From assembly GCA_017535105.1 (NCBI GenBank), contig JAFXUI010000005.1, forward strand, positions 1-64,000: 64,000 nucleotides of DNA. Direction: 5' to 3'. The DNA comes from Alphaproteobacteria bacterium (GTDB lineage: Bacteria; Pseudomonadota; Alphaproteobacteria; Rs-D84). The notes beneath the pieces were generated by a model. The model had not been told where the DNA came from. It did no database searches and saw only the letters and a program-made list of their open reading frames with translations. Shown piece after piece: positions 53,514-61,872 of the stretch. Both the position numbers and the translations under genes were made by a program. Each line of letters opens with the position of its first letter. Within the stretch, counting starts at the first letter, position 1.

Positions 53514-53984
53514 ATGGAATACAAAACAAACGTTATGCGCATTTTAGATGCGCATAAAATTTTTTATAAGCATTTTTCTTATGATGTCGATTCTTCTATG
53601 TCGGGGCTGGATATTGCGCGTGTGCAAAATCAAAATCCCGATATGGTGTTCAAAACCCTGTTGACTGTATCGAAATCGGGTCGTTATTACGTGTTTTTAA
53701 TTCCAGTGGTGCATGAGGTTGACCTGAAACTTGCGGCGGTGGCGGTGGGTGAAAAGTCGCTTGATATGGTGCCCCAGCGCGACTTGTTTCGCATATCGGG
53801 TTATGTTCATGGCGGGTGCAGCCCGATTGATATGAAAAAATTATTTACCACGGTAATTGATTCTTCGGCCCAGAATTTCACAACAATTATTTTCAGTGCG
53901 GGTCGCCCCGGACATCAGGTCGAAGTCGCATTGTCTGATTTACAAAAAATTGTTCCTTTTACTTATGCGAAAATAACGGCTTAA
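53514..53984 (+). CDS. ybaK: Cys-tRNA(Pro) deacylase YbaK
   Basis: This 156-aa cytoplasmic editing enzyme hydrolyses Cys mischarged on tRNA-Pro. The N-terminus TNVMRILDAHKI, the substrate lysine in MVFKTLLT, and GYVHGGCSPIDMKKL are family motifs. The usual GGxSPxG motif reads GGCSPID here. It starts 2 nt after the lipoprotein gene. Its 3' end overlaps the convergent hydrolase-like gene by 4 nt. Confidence 0.92.
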   Translation: MEYKTNVMRILDAHKIFYKHFSYDVDSSMSGLDIARVQNQNPDMVFKTLLTVSKSGRYYVFLIPVVHEVDLKLAAVAVGEKSLDMVPQRDLFRISGYVHGGCSPIDMKKLFTTVIDSSAQNFTTIIFSAGRPGHQVEVALSDLQKIVPFTYAKITA

Positions 53985-54784
53985 TTGGTTGTGGCAGTGT
54001 AATTGAAAAAGTCCAGTATGTCACGCGCCATTTCGCCAAAATTCACCTGCATCAGCATACTGTCACTTAAATCGGGATATATAATCAACGTCAATCGTGT
54101 AATACCGTTGTCGCGATATGCGTTATACAATGCGCGACTGAAACGAGAGTTCATCGATATTGTGCTGTTTGCACCACTTATCATCAGTATCGGTGTGTCA
54201 TAGCGTGTTTCGGGTCTTATCTTTTCAATTCCGCGCAGCAGTGCCACATAGAAACCATGTGTGCATTTTCTTGTGCTTTTTGCGCGATTTTTTCCAACCG
54301 ACAGACGATTTAATATATTGGCGGGTGCAGATGGTCCAAAAATTTTTGCGCATATCCACGCATAAATTTTTGCGATGAATAATAATGGTCGTGGGTACTT
54401 GCCAGTACCGGCAAGGCATACCCCCGCGGTTGCGGTGTTTGTTTTTTGTAATATGGATTGTGTTATAAATCCACCATATCCAAATCCAAATAGAAATAGG
54501 GGCAGTTTATACTGGGCAATAAGATAGTTCATAATTTTCATCTGTAATTTAACCGCTTTATCAAACATATCTGGACATGTGGGGTGTGTATTACATTTTG
54601 GACGGTCAATTCCAAATACAATGTATCCGTTTTTGTTCATAAATCGCGCAAAGCGGTTGTATGTTTTCATATTGTCATAAATGCCGTGAATAATTTGTAT
54701 TACACCGATTGGTTTTTTCACGTTGTCCCATATGGCGCATACTATTTGGGAATCGTTCAGTATGGTGAATATTTTTTCTTTCAT
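53981..54784 (-). CDS. Alpha/beta-hydrolase-fold protein lacking its catalytic triad
   Basis: This 267-aa protein aligns by eye with serine aminopeptidase S33 / monoglyceride lipases: IQIIHGIYDNMKTYNRFARFMNKNGY, then FGIDRP, and LFLFGFGYGGFI where the nucleophile elbow should be GHSMGG. The serine position is glycine. The later acid position (ISGANSTIS) and the histidine position (YPDLSDSMLMQ, usually LSHE) also appear changed. It may be a non-catalytic binding protein, or a pseudoenzyme. No signal peptide is seen. Alternative explanation: sequence error at three separate sites, which is unlikely. Confidence 0.75.
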   Translation of the reverse strand: MKEKIFTILNDSQIVCAIWDNVKKPIGVIQIIHGIYDNMKTYNRFARFMNKNGYIVFGIDRPKCNTHPTCPDMFDKAVKLQMKIMNYLIAQYKLPLFLFGFGYGGFITQSILQKTNTATAGVCLAGTGKYPRPLLFIAKIYAWICAKIFGPSAPANILNRLSVGKNRAKSTRKCTHGFYVALLRGIEKIRPETRYDTPILMISGANSTISMNSRFSRALYNAYRDNGITRLTLIIYPDLSDSMLMQVNFGEMARDILDFFNYTATTN

Positions 54785-54857
54785 TGTTTCCCCCGCACAA
54801 TAAAAGATTATATTTACGTATAAGATTTATGCGATAGGTACCTTTTCCAATTTCTTG

Positions 54858-54884
54858 TAATCAAAAACCCCGCATAACGCGGGG
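54858..54884 (-). terminator. Terminator of surface protein C
   Basis: On the minus strand CCCCGC pairs with GCGGGG around GTTAT, followed by TTTTTG. Confidence 0.85.
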
Positions 54885-54889
54885 CAATC

Positions 54890-57800
54890 TTAGTATTTAA
54901 TATATCCAGGTATCAAACAAGTTCGTACACACTTGTTATGGGTTGCGTCCCAATATTTCATACCCGTCATATCAATGTCATATGTTGGGTTGTCCACGGT
55001 TCCCGTACATATCGGCAAACATTCACCATTTTCTAATGCGTACTTTTCGCCCTGGTACATACATGATGCAATTTCACAGCCGCTGACATAACTACTTACT
55101 GCGATATCGCCACCAGTGCTGTGTTTGTTTGGACAATCAACACATTGGGTCGGCATGCTATCGTCATTTTCGATGTAACCTGCGTCGCAAGCGGACACGA
55201 TACACGGCCCCCAAGTGTTCAGTGTGTCGTCCCACGTCTGTGTTCCAACACCATTTGGTACGCTACAGGTCTGTTCGTCCAAAACGCAAGCGTTGGATTC
55301 TGGGTGATAACCCGCGGCACATGTTTCTACGGTGCATTTTCCATATGATTTTGCTGACGTGCTCCATTCGCTGTATGCGCTTGTGGAATTTGGTATTGAT
55401 GCAGTACATGAAACAACGTTGTCGGCACAACTATAGCCGTCTGGGTGATAGCCGTTTTGGCATGTTGCAACAATACAGTTGCCCGTTGGGGCATAGGTCA
55501 GGGCGTTTGCATCACGCGCACACGGTGTACATACACCACCAATCATTTCAAATTCACTGTGGCATGCCGATTCTACACACACGCCCAACGCCAACTGGTT
55601 AACGTCGCATGGGTTACCACGGGTTGCACCGTTTTGTGGGGTTGATATACCATAAAATTCGCAAAGGTTGTCATAATTTACCGCTTCTTTACCTTCTATG
55701 GGGTATGCGTGTCCGTTTGTCACTGCACGATCTGCACATATCGCATAGCAATGTGACGCATCAACCGCCGTTGTGCCACCTGATGAATTGCTCCACGTTG
55801 TGAACGCATCGCCCGAACCCAATGTTGTGCAAGATGTTGATCCGTCGCCATTTGCACCCAACGTGCCATCACAATATGAACCAGCTGGGCATGGTTTGCA
55901 TTCGCCCGCATTCAGATGATAGCCCGGCAAGCATAATTTAATTGCGCAAGAGCCGGTATGATTCGGATCGTAATAATCAAGACCGCTCATTGCTTGGGCA
56001 TTTGGTGCCGTTGTGCAAGTGGTGTAACAATCATTGATACTTTCGGTCGTGTCGCCTGTATCCCCTTGACGTGTCTTTGGATGCGATGTCGGACATTCAA
56101 ATCTGTCCATCACGTCTACTGGACTGTAATAACCGTCACCAACAGAAATACAATCTGGGGTATTGGATGTTTGTGAGGTTGGTTCGAAATAGTAACCTGC
56201 CTTACACTTTGTAATCTTATTATCTCTGCAACTGCCACCAGAATAAGAACCGGTCGCGGTATTATAATAACAATTTTGTGTTCCAGAACCGTTTGGCGTA
56301 ACGTACGAATTTTCAACCTTGTAACACAGTGAACTATCACTTGCCCCCACATTAGACAAACCACCGTTTGGACATGCTGTCCGGCCAATTACAGTGTTGG
56401 TATACATTGTGTATTGACCCCCAGGACAGAAATAGTTTGCTTCACATGGTGTACAAGACGAAGATGTTCCAGTGTAATATTCGCCTGGGGCACAGTTCAC
56501 TTTGCCCGCCGCCCAGACAACATTTAATGTCGTCGACGCGCTTGTAAATGTTGTGCTTAAGAATATACCGTTTTTATCTATAACTTCCACGCCACCCAAA
56601 CTGTATGACTCAAAATCATAGCCCGATTTGGTTGGTGTTTGTGTCAAGCTGGTTATAAGACTTGTTGCAGCCGCATCTGTGTACCAACCAGTGCCATATT
56701 TTACATATAATGTTGATGGCGCGCCATGTGTTGTTGCGTCACTTCCATCGCTTAATGTAATTGTGTATACATTTGGAGACCATTGTGCAGTCAATGTTTT
56801 GTTTTCTGGATATGTCCAGTTAAACGCAGAGTTCACAACTGTTTCGGTGCCACTGATTTTCCAGCCAGCAAATGAATGCCCTGTCTTTGTACAACCACCA
56901 ACCCCCGCCGGAGTAAATGACATTGTATATGTTGCAGATGTGTTTGTTGTTGGTGCGGTACCGTCACCCGTACCACAATTGTATGTCACCGTATATGAGT
57001 TTGGTTGACGTTCCATAGAAGCAGGGTCGCCATTGGGATCGTTTGGATCCGGGCTGGAATATCCTTCGCCGACAGGAATACATGTTGTCGGGTCAATCGT
57101 TGCATCATAATAATATCCGGCATTACAATATTTGACATCAATTGGGTCGCAATCGGTGGTGAAATCACCGGTATTTGTCGAATCGTCCCAATGATAACTA
57201 CACACCAAATCACCACCACCAGTGTTGTCGTCTAAAGCAGTACCCGTGGTTGTGGAACGACATGCAGACTTATCATTGCTTCCTGCTATGGATGTGACAG
57301 GGTCACTATCTGGGTGTTCTGGACACTTTACTTGGCATCCATTAAAATCATCATACCGTTCGGTTTTTACAACAGTTTCCCCTGGACAATAATATCCCAC
57401 TTCACAAGTGGCGCCATCTGCCGATTTACCCGCCGTACAATCAAACAATTCATCCACCCAGTGTGCATATAAGGTCTTGTTTTCGGTAAAGGTACGATAA
57501 TACGGGTACCCTGGGATATTTCCTTCAAGGTCTATAATCTTTTGTCCGCCAGTTGGTGAATCCCAATATCCATAAAATACCTTAGTGGCTAATGTTGGAA
57601 GATTGGTAAGTTTTTCTGGATGTTCTATCATAGTTGTGCTGTTTGCACTTGTCATATAGCCAGATTCGAATTTCGCATATATGGCACCGTCTCCGCCACT
57701 ACCGCCGTTATCATCCAATGTAATAGTATAAACATCTGGTTTACAATACGCTGGAATACGTGGTGTGCCAGCAACATATGTGTAACCAGCGTCGCATACA

Positions 57801-59218
57801 CAGTTTTTGGTCTTACAACTGTATCCAGGGTATGGTTCAACATATTCGCCACCAGCAGTAATTGGATTCGGATAGAACACAGCGCCACTGATTGTGTCGT
57901 ATTCAAGTTCGCATGTGGCCTTGTCTGGTACAAATCCGGGGGTATTAAAGGCAGCATTACAATTATATGTGTTTTCCACGAAACAAGATTCTATACCCGT
58001 ATTTTTTGATATAACAGATGTAGGATATGCATCCCCTGTGGCCTCTGAACATGATATACATATTGTGTTACGTTCACCGTTCTCATTGTAATAATTCTTG
58101 TCCCCAGTAAAGTAGTATCCAGACAAACATGCAGCGGTTCCATAATTACATATTTTGTCGGTTGTACATGTTGATGAACCGTGGTATTGAATACCATCTA
58201 CTTGGGCATTCAAAAATGTGCATTGACCAAGAAATGTTTCGGCAGAATTACATACATTTCTTCCAGGGTTTATACATGCTGTCTGACAAGTTGTATAGCA
58301 GTCCCCAATACCTTCTGCGCCCAAGTCGGATGTATAATTATCTGGACACGAATGGCAAGAACCAGAGTCGTAGTATTGACCGATGCCACAGTTTCCTGGT
58401 GTCTGTACCCATTTAGCAACAAGATTTTTTGCTTCGGTATATTTCCAAGTAAACCCTTTGCCTGCAGGTTTTATGTCGTCTGTGCCAGACACCTGCCAAC
58501 CACTGAATTGCCAATTTTCTTTTGTACAATTGGTGTTATTAGCCGTTATAAACGTCGTATCATACATGGCTGTATTAGTCGCAGGTGGGTTGCCCGTCGC
58601 ACCAGAACCACAAGAATAAGTTACAGGATATGTATTCAGAGAACATACGTCATCATTGTCATCGTCATTATAATTTTCCCGACAAGTCCATTTTGCGTAC
58701 ACCGTCACATTACCAACGGACCCGGCAGGAATAGTTGTTACATTTGCGCCCATGAAACTTGGATTGTCATACCATCCACCAAACGTAGAATTTGCTCTGG
58801 TTGGTGGAAGAAGATTGATTGTGTTTGAATCAATAGTATATTCGTCCGGGTTTAATCCATAGTTCGTACCGCCATTTAATTCATATGTGATAGCGTAGTG
58901 TATCGGTGTAAACGAACCAGTGAACGTTACGGTACCGCCAAACACACCCAAAATTTCGGCATTACAATCAACGCCAGTCTGACCAGGGACAAATGCCTGG
59001 CCATTGGTGGTCCAGCTGACAAAATTACGACCAGTCACGATTGGTCCCGCGGGAACATCAAATGTTTCACCATAAGTACATGTCGTATCAGCGGGCGCAT
59101 CACCATATGCCGGCACCCAATGTAATGTGATTTCTTCGGCAAATACAGCAGACGTTGCACCAAATGCAATCGTGCACATAAACACTAAAAATCCCAGGAA
59201 TCTGCGGATTTTTCCCAT
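54890..59218 (-). CDS. Giant cysteine-rich surface protein C with Listeria-Bacteroides-type repeats
   Basis: The product is 1442 aa from ATG 59218, preceded by AGAGAGGAAG. Signal peptide MGKIRRFLGFLVFMCTIAF ends near VFAEE. Several Listeria-Bacteroides / InlB B-repeat-like units are visible, each with YxxxYxLNGGTN or YTITLDDNGG and closing on a VYAKW, LYAHW or LTAQW motif (about residues 110-180, 500-590, 770-830, 840-920). Between and after them are cysteine-rich modules (CxxGYY, CxPCxxxYFCPGG, CAAGYHPES). No membrane anchor or sorting signal is evident at the C-terminus (RTCLIPGYIKY). Probably secreted or surface-bound; function by inference adhesion. Confidence 0.82.
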   Translation of the reverse strand: MGKIRRFLGFLVFMCTIAFGATSAVFAEEITLHWVPAYGDAPADTTCTYGETFDVPAGPIVTGRNFVSWTTNGQAFVPGQTGVDCNAEILGVFGGTVTFTGSFTPIHYAITYELNGGTNYGLNPDEYTIDSNTINLLPPTRANSTFGGWYDNPSFMGANVTTIPAGSVGNVTVYAKWTCRENYNDDDNDDVCSLNTYPVTYSCGSGATGNPPATNTAMYDTTFITANNTNCTKENWQFSGWQVSGTDDIKPAGKGFTWKYTEAKNLVAKWVQTPGNCGIGQYYDSGSCHSCPDNYTSDLGAEGIGDCYTTCQTACINPGRNVCNSAETFLGQCTFLNAQVDGIQYHGSSTCTTDKICNYGTAACLSGYYFTGDKNYYNENGERNTICISCSEATGDAYPTSVISKNTGIESCFVENTYNCNAAFNTPGFVPDKATCELEYDTISGAVFYPNPITAGGEYVEPYPGYSCKTKNCVCDAGYTYVAGTPRIPAYCKPDVYTITLDDNGGSGGDGAIYAKFESGYMTSANSTTMIEHPEKLTNLPTLATKVFYGYWDSPTGGQKIIDLEGNIPGYPYYRTFTENKTLYAHWVDELFDCTAGKSADGATCEVGYYCPGETVVKTERYDDFNGCQVKCPEHPDSDPVTSIAGSNDKSACRSTTTGTALDDNTGGGDLVCSYHWDDSTNTGDFTTDCDPIDVKYCNAGYYYDATIDPTTCIPVGEGYSSPDPNDPNGDPASMERQPNSYTVTYNCGTGDGTAPTTNTSATYTMSFTPAGVGGCTKTGHSFAGWKISGTETVVNSAFNWTYPENKTLTAQWSPNVYTITLSDGSDATTHGAPSTLYVKYGTGWYTDAAATSLITSLTQTPTKSGYDFESYSLGGVEVIDKNGIFLSTTFTSASTTLNVVWAAGKVNCAPGEYYTGTSSSCTPCEANYFCPGGQYTMYTNTVIGRTACPNGGLSNVGASDSSLCYKVENSYVTPNGSGTQNCYYNTATGSYSGGSCRDNKITKCKAGYYFEPTSQTSNTPDCISVGDGYYSPVDVMDRFECPTSHPKTRQGDTGDTTESINDCYTTCTTAPNAQAMSGLDYYDPNHTGSCAIKLCLPGYHLNAGECKPCPAGSYCDGTLGANGDGSTSCTTLGSGDAFTTWSNSSGGTTAVDASHCYAICADRAVTNGHAYPIEGKEAVNYDNLCEFYGISTPQNGATRGNPCDVNQLALGVCVESACHSEFEMIGGVCTPCARDANALTYAPTGNCIVATCQNGYHPDGYSCADNVVSCTASIPNSTSAYSEWSTSAKSYGKCTVETCAAGYHPESNACVLDEQTCSVPNGVGTQTWDDTLNTWGPCIVSACDAGYIENDDSMPTQCVDCPNKHSTGGDIAVSSYVSGCEIASCMYQGEKYALENGECLPICTGTVDNPTYDIDMTGMKYWDATHNKCVRTCLIPGYIKY

Positions 59219-59240
59219 ATCTTCCTCTCTTTTATAATTT

Positions 59241-59270
59241 ATGGTAGAAAAAAACGCATAGGTTACGCAA
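59241..59270 (-). promoter_or_regulatory. Surface-protein promoter, copy C
   Basis: On the minus strand TTGCGT (59270-59265), an 18-nt spacer with GCG and seven T residues, then TACCAT (59246-59241). It has the same layout as copies A and B. Confidence 0.65.
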
Positions 59271-59304
59271 GCGAAAAATACACAAAAAAGTAATGAAAGA
59301 AATC

Positions 59305-59331
59305 AAAAAGAAAAACACGCCATCGGCGTGT
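59305..59331 (-). terminator. Terminator after the CAU tRNA
   Basis: On the minus strand ACACGCC pairs with GGCGTGT around GAT, followed by T-rich sequence. Confidence 0.8.
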
Positions 59332-59341
59332 CGATTTTTCG

Positions 59342-59418
59342 TGGTGGGTTATGTAGGACTCGAACCCACGACCAAAGCGTTATGAGCGCTCCGCTCTAAC
59401 CAACTGAGCTAATAACCC
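59342..59418 (-). tRNA. tRNA with CAU anticodon (Met elongator or Ile2)
   Basis: This is a 77-nt cloverleaf with encoded CCA. Acceptor GGGTTAT pairs with ATAACCC, and the anticodon loop CTCATAA gives CAU. The T-loop is TTCGAGT. The CAU anticodon alone cannot separate elongator Met from the TilS-modified Ile2 species. It lacks the unpaired 5' C expected of initiator tRNA. tilS is present at 15407. Confidence 0.93.
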
Positions 59419-59427
59419 ACGGCGGTC

Positions 59428-59478
59428 ATTATATCGGTTTTTGATTTCCTTGCAAGAGTTTTTTTATTGTGGCACAAT
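59428..59478. promoter_or_regulatory. Divergent promoters sharing a palindromic -35
   Basis: TTGCAA (59450-59455) reads the same on both strands. On the minus strand it pairs with TATAAT (59433-59428), 16-nt spacer, for the CAU tRNA. On the plus strand it pairs with CACAAT (59473-59478), 17-nt spacer, ending 6 nt before ATG 59485. Confidence 0.6.
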
Positions 59479-59484
59479 GTGCGT

Positions 59485-60765
59485 ATGTCTGAAATTGTCC
59501 CGATTTTAAACGATGCACAAATGGCCGCATTTAATGCGCTGGAACACACTAATTCAAATATTCTGATTTTGGGACCAGCGGGGACGGGCAAATCGACTTT
59601 TGTAAATTACCTTAAAACCGCATCAAAAAAGCGTGTTGTATGTGTGTGTCCAACGGCTGTTTCGGCATTGAACGTTGGGGGCCAGACGATACATTCACTT
59701 TTCCAGATTCAACCGCGCGATTTTATAATGATGGAACTGCTGAAACTAAAGGCGAAACCTCGCAATATATTAAATGCCACCGATGTTTTGATAATTGATG
59801 AAATATCAATGGTTGCGCCCGATTTGCTGGACGCGATGGACTGGTTGTGTCGGGCGGCACGCCATAATAACGAACCATTTGGCGGAATCCAGATTGTTGC
59901 AATTGGGGATTTATTCCAGTTGCCGCCGGTCATAACGCGCGATGCAGAACAGTATTATTTATCGGAATATGAACATACAAACGCATATTTCTTTGATGCG
60001 CACGTGTATTCGCGTGCGAATTTTGTGCCGTTCAATTTTGAAATGGTTTATCGTCAAAACGATGGGGAATTGTTGGCAAATCTTATGAAATTGCGTAATA
60101 GTGATATCGGCGCATTGGATTTTTTCAATAATTGTCGCATTGATGATGAAAAACGCCGCGCAAATGCGGTCATAATCACACCTTTTCGTGTGGTGGCTGA
60201 AAATATAAATACAGACAGATTGAATAAAATTGCCGCGCCGGCGATAACATACAACGGGGAATTGACGGGGACTTTTTCCGAACGTGATGTGCCGGCACCA
60301 ATGAACCTGACATTAAAGCAGGGGGCGTTGGTTGTTTTTGTTAAAAATGGTGATAAGTGGCATAACGGTTCAATGGGGATTGTCGAACGCCTTGGCATAC
60401 ACGAAATAATCGTCCAGTTGTTAAACAAAACACGTGATGTAGTGGTTGTACGGCCGGAAAAGTGGCAAAAAATAGAATATTCGCGCGATGAAAATGACCG
60501 AATCCAAGAAAACGAAGTTGGTTCATATAAACAGTTTCCATTAAATCTGGGCTATGCGATGACGATACACAAGGCCCAGGGTAAAACATTGGACGCGGTT
60601 GTTGTTGATATTTCGCGTGGCGCATTTGCGCATGGACAAACTTATGTTGCGTTGTCACGAACACGTGATGCGGCCGATATGCATATTGCAAATCCATTAC
60701 GTCCACGCGATGTAATTTTTGATAATCGCGTCACTGATTTTATAAAAAATATATGTGATTTTTAG
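59485..60765 (+). CDS. Pif1/RecD-like superfamily 1B helicase
   Basis: The product is 426 aa from ATG 59485 (MSEIVPILND). Helicase motifs in order: LGPAGTGKST (Walker A, about residue 30), DVLIIDEISMV (Walker B), IGDLFQLPPV, MVYRQ, and the C-terminal MTIHKAQGKTLD and TYVALSRTRD. Pif1-like helicases unwind 5'-3' and act on replication forks, G-quadruplexes or recombination intermediates. There is no N-terminal nuclease or RecB/RecC partner. The -10 box CACAAT ends 6 nt before the ATG, suggesting a leaderless mRNA. Confidence 0.9.
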   Translation: MSEIVPILNDAQMAAFNALEHTNSNILILGPAGTGKSTFVNYLKTASKKRVVCVCPTAVSALNVGGQTIHSLFQIQPRDFIMMELLKLKAKPRNILNATDVLIIDEISMVAPDLLDAMDWLCRAARHNNEPFGGIQIVAIGDLFQLPPVITRDAEQYYLSEYEHTNAYFFDAHVYSRANFVPFNFEMVYRQNDGELLANLMKLRNSDIGALDFFNNCRIDDEKRRANAVIITPFRVVAENINTDRLNKIAAPAITYNGELTGTFSERDVPAPMNLTLKQGALVVFVKNGDKWHNGSMGIVERLGIHEIIVQLLNKTRDVVVVRPEKWQKIEYSRDENDRIQENEVGSYKQFPLNLGYAMTIHKAQGKTLDAVVVDISRGAFAHGQTYVALSRTRDAADMHIANPLRPRDVIFDNRVTDFIKNICDF

Positions 60766-60785
60766 GGGTGTTTTTTGATGCGTTT

Positions 60786-61172
60786 TTATAACGCCTTTTT
60801 CATGATAATTGCGTCAACACCATCATAGTATTTTGGACGCTTTCCGGCCACCAAAAACCCCATTTTTTCATACAGTTTTATTGCTGGATAATTTACTTCA
60901 TTAACTTCTAAAAACACATTGACAACATTTTGTTTTTTTAATTCTTGTTCCATTAAAATTATCATCGTTTCGGCGATACCATTACGGCGTGCGTCGGGTG
61001 CCACACCAATGGTGATAATTTCGGCTTCATCTGCGACAACGCGCCACACGATAAAACCGTTTTTTGACGACACAATTTCGCACCCAGATTTCTTTAATTC
61101 CATAAAGTCATTTTCCGACCATGGTTTATCTGGAAAGCATTGTTTATGAAGAGCGACAATTTCATTTAACAT
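60786..61172 (-). CDS. rimI: Ribosomal-protein/tRNA-pathway N-acetyltransferase RimI-like
   Basis: The product is about 128 aa from ATG 61172 (MLNEIVALHK). GNAT motifs: ITIGVAPDARRNGIAETMI (acetyl-CoA loop) and FLEVNEVNYPAIKLYEKMGF. RimI acetylates the N-terminal alanine of S18, and in many genomes it sits beside tsaB, as here. Its start overlaps the end of the preceding orphan gene by 11 nt. Last gene of the operon; the helicase gene ends 20 nt away convergently. Confidence 0.88.
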   Translation of the reverse strand: MLNEIVALHKQCFPDKPWSENDFMELKKSGCEIVSSKNGFIVWRVVADEAEIITIGVAPDARRNGIAETMIILMEQELKKQNVVNVFLEVNEVNYPAIKLYEKMGFLVAGKRPKYYDGVDAIIMKKAL

Positions 61173-61479
61173 GTTCGTTTTTTCTGTTCCATTTGCGTTG
61201 CATTTTATGATACATACGCTTTGCGAATTTTTCGTCCAAACTGTTACTGAAATACCCATCGCGTAATTTTCTGTCCGTTGGAATAAGGCTTACATAATAT
61301 TGCGTGTTTTGTGATTTCGGTTTAGACATCAGGTATGAATCAACCTGAAAATCTGGGGTTACAACAGAAAATCGGTCCATAAACTTATATGTTTTATGAT
61401 ATATTGTGTTGGACCGTACCAGTGCGCGTATTCGCAGATGAGTTTTAATTTGTGCCAGTTTATTAGATATATTCGTCAT
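61162..61479 (-). CDS. Orphan protein, second tandem copy
   Basis: The product is about 105 aa from ATG 61479 (MTNISNKLAQ), with AAGCAAGGTAAATAAG upstream. It is a probable paralogue of the next gene upstream, with a shared N-terminal start context and a C-terminal FAKRMYHKMQRKW versus FADKVYNKMLKHY. The middle reads QYYVSLIPTDRKLRDGY where the sibling reads RYFFTCTDADKNRTF. It is basic and soluble, with unknown function. It sits between tsaB and rimI, an odd interruption. Confidence 0.65.
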   Translation of the reverse strand: MTNISNKLAQIKTHLRIRALVRSNTIYHKTYKFMDRFSVVTPDFQVDSYLMSKPKSQNTQYYVSLIPTDRKLRDGYFSNSLDEKFAKRMYHKMQRKWNRKNEHVK

Positions 61480-61493
61480 CTTATTTACCTTGC

Positions 61494-61871
61494 TTATCTG
61501 CACACCGGGCAACCGTGTTGTTTTATATAGTGTTTCAACATTTTGTTGTAAACCTTGTCCGCAAAATCACCATGTTTATAATTTATGTCGTATAAACTGC
61601 ATAATTTACAAAATGTTCTGTTTTTGTCTGCGTCGGTGCATGTAAAGAAATAACGTGTTGTGTTGTCCTTATGTTGATATTTGGTAAGGCACGCTTCTAA
61701 TCTGCGTGTGTCGTTCCAAATGCGCACAATATGCCTTGTGCCAACCGGATAGCCATTTTCGGAAAGTTCGGCCTGTTTGTCGTATTCTATGGATTTCTTG
61801 TTTTCCTTGATGAAATCCAAAATTGCGCATTCAAATGGTGTATAACGAATTTGTTGAAATATGTTTGCCAT
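61494..61871 (-). CDS. Orphan protein, first tandem copy
   Basis: The product is about 125 aa from ATG 61871 (MANIFQQIRYTPF), with AAGCAAGGTAAATAAA upstream. It is basic, with two cysteines near CKLCSLY and two at the C-terminus (GCPVCR), a possible metal site. It begins 1 nt after the tsaB stop, and its initiation region overlaps the tsaB 3' end. It is a tandem paralogue of the following gene. Function is unknown. Confidence 0.65.
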   Translation of the reverse strand: MANIFQQIRYTPFECAILDFIKENKKSIEYDKQAELSENGYPVGTRHIVRIWNDTRRLEACLTKYQHKDNTTRYFFTCTDADKNRTFCKLCSLYDINYKHGDFADKVYNKMLKHYIKQHGCPVCR

Positions 61872-61872
61872 T

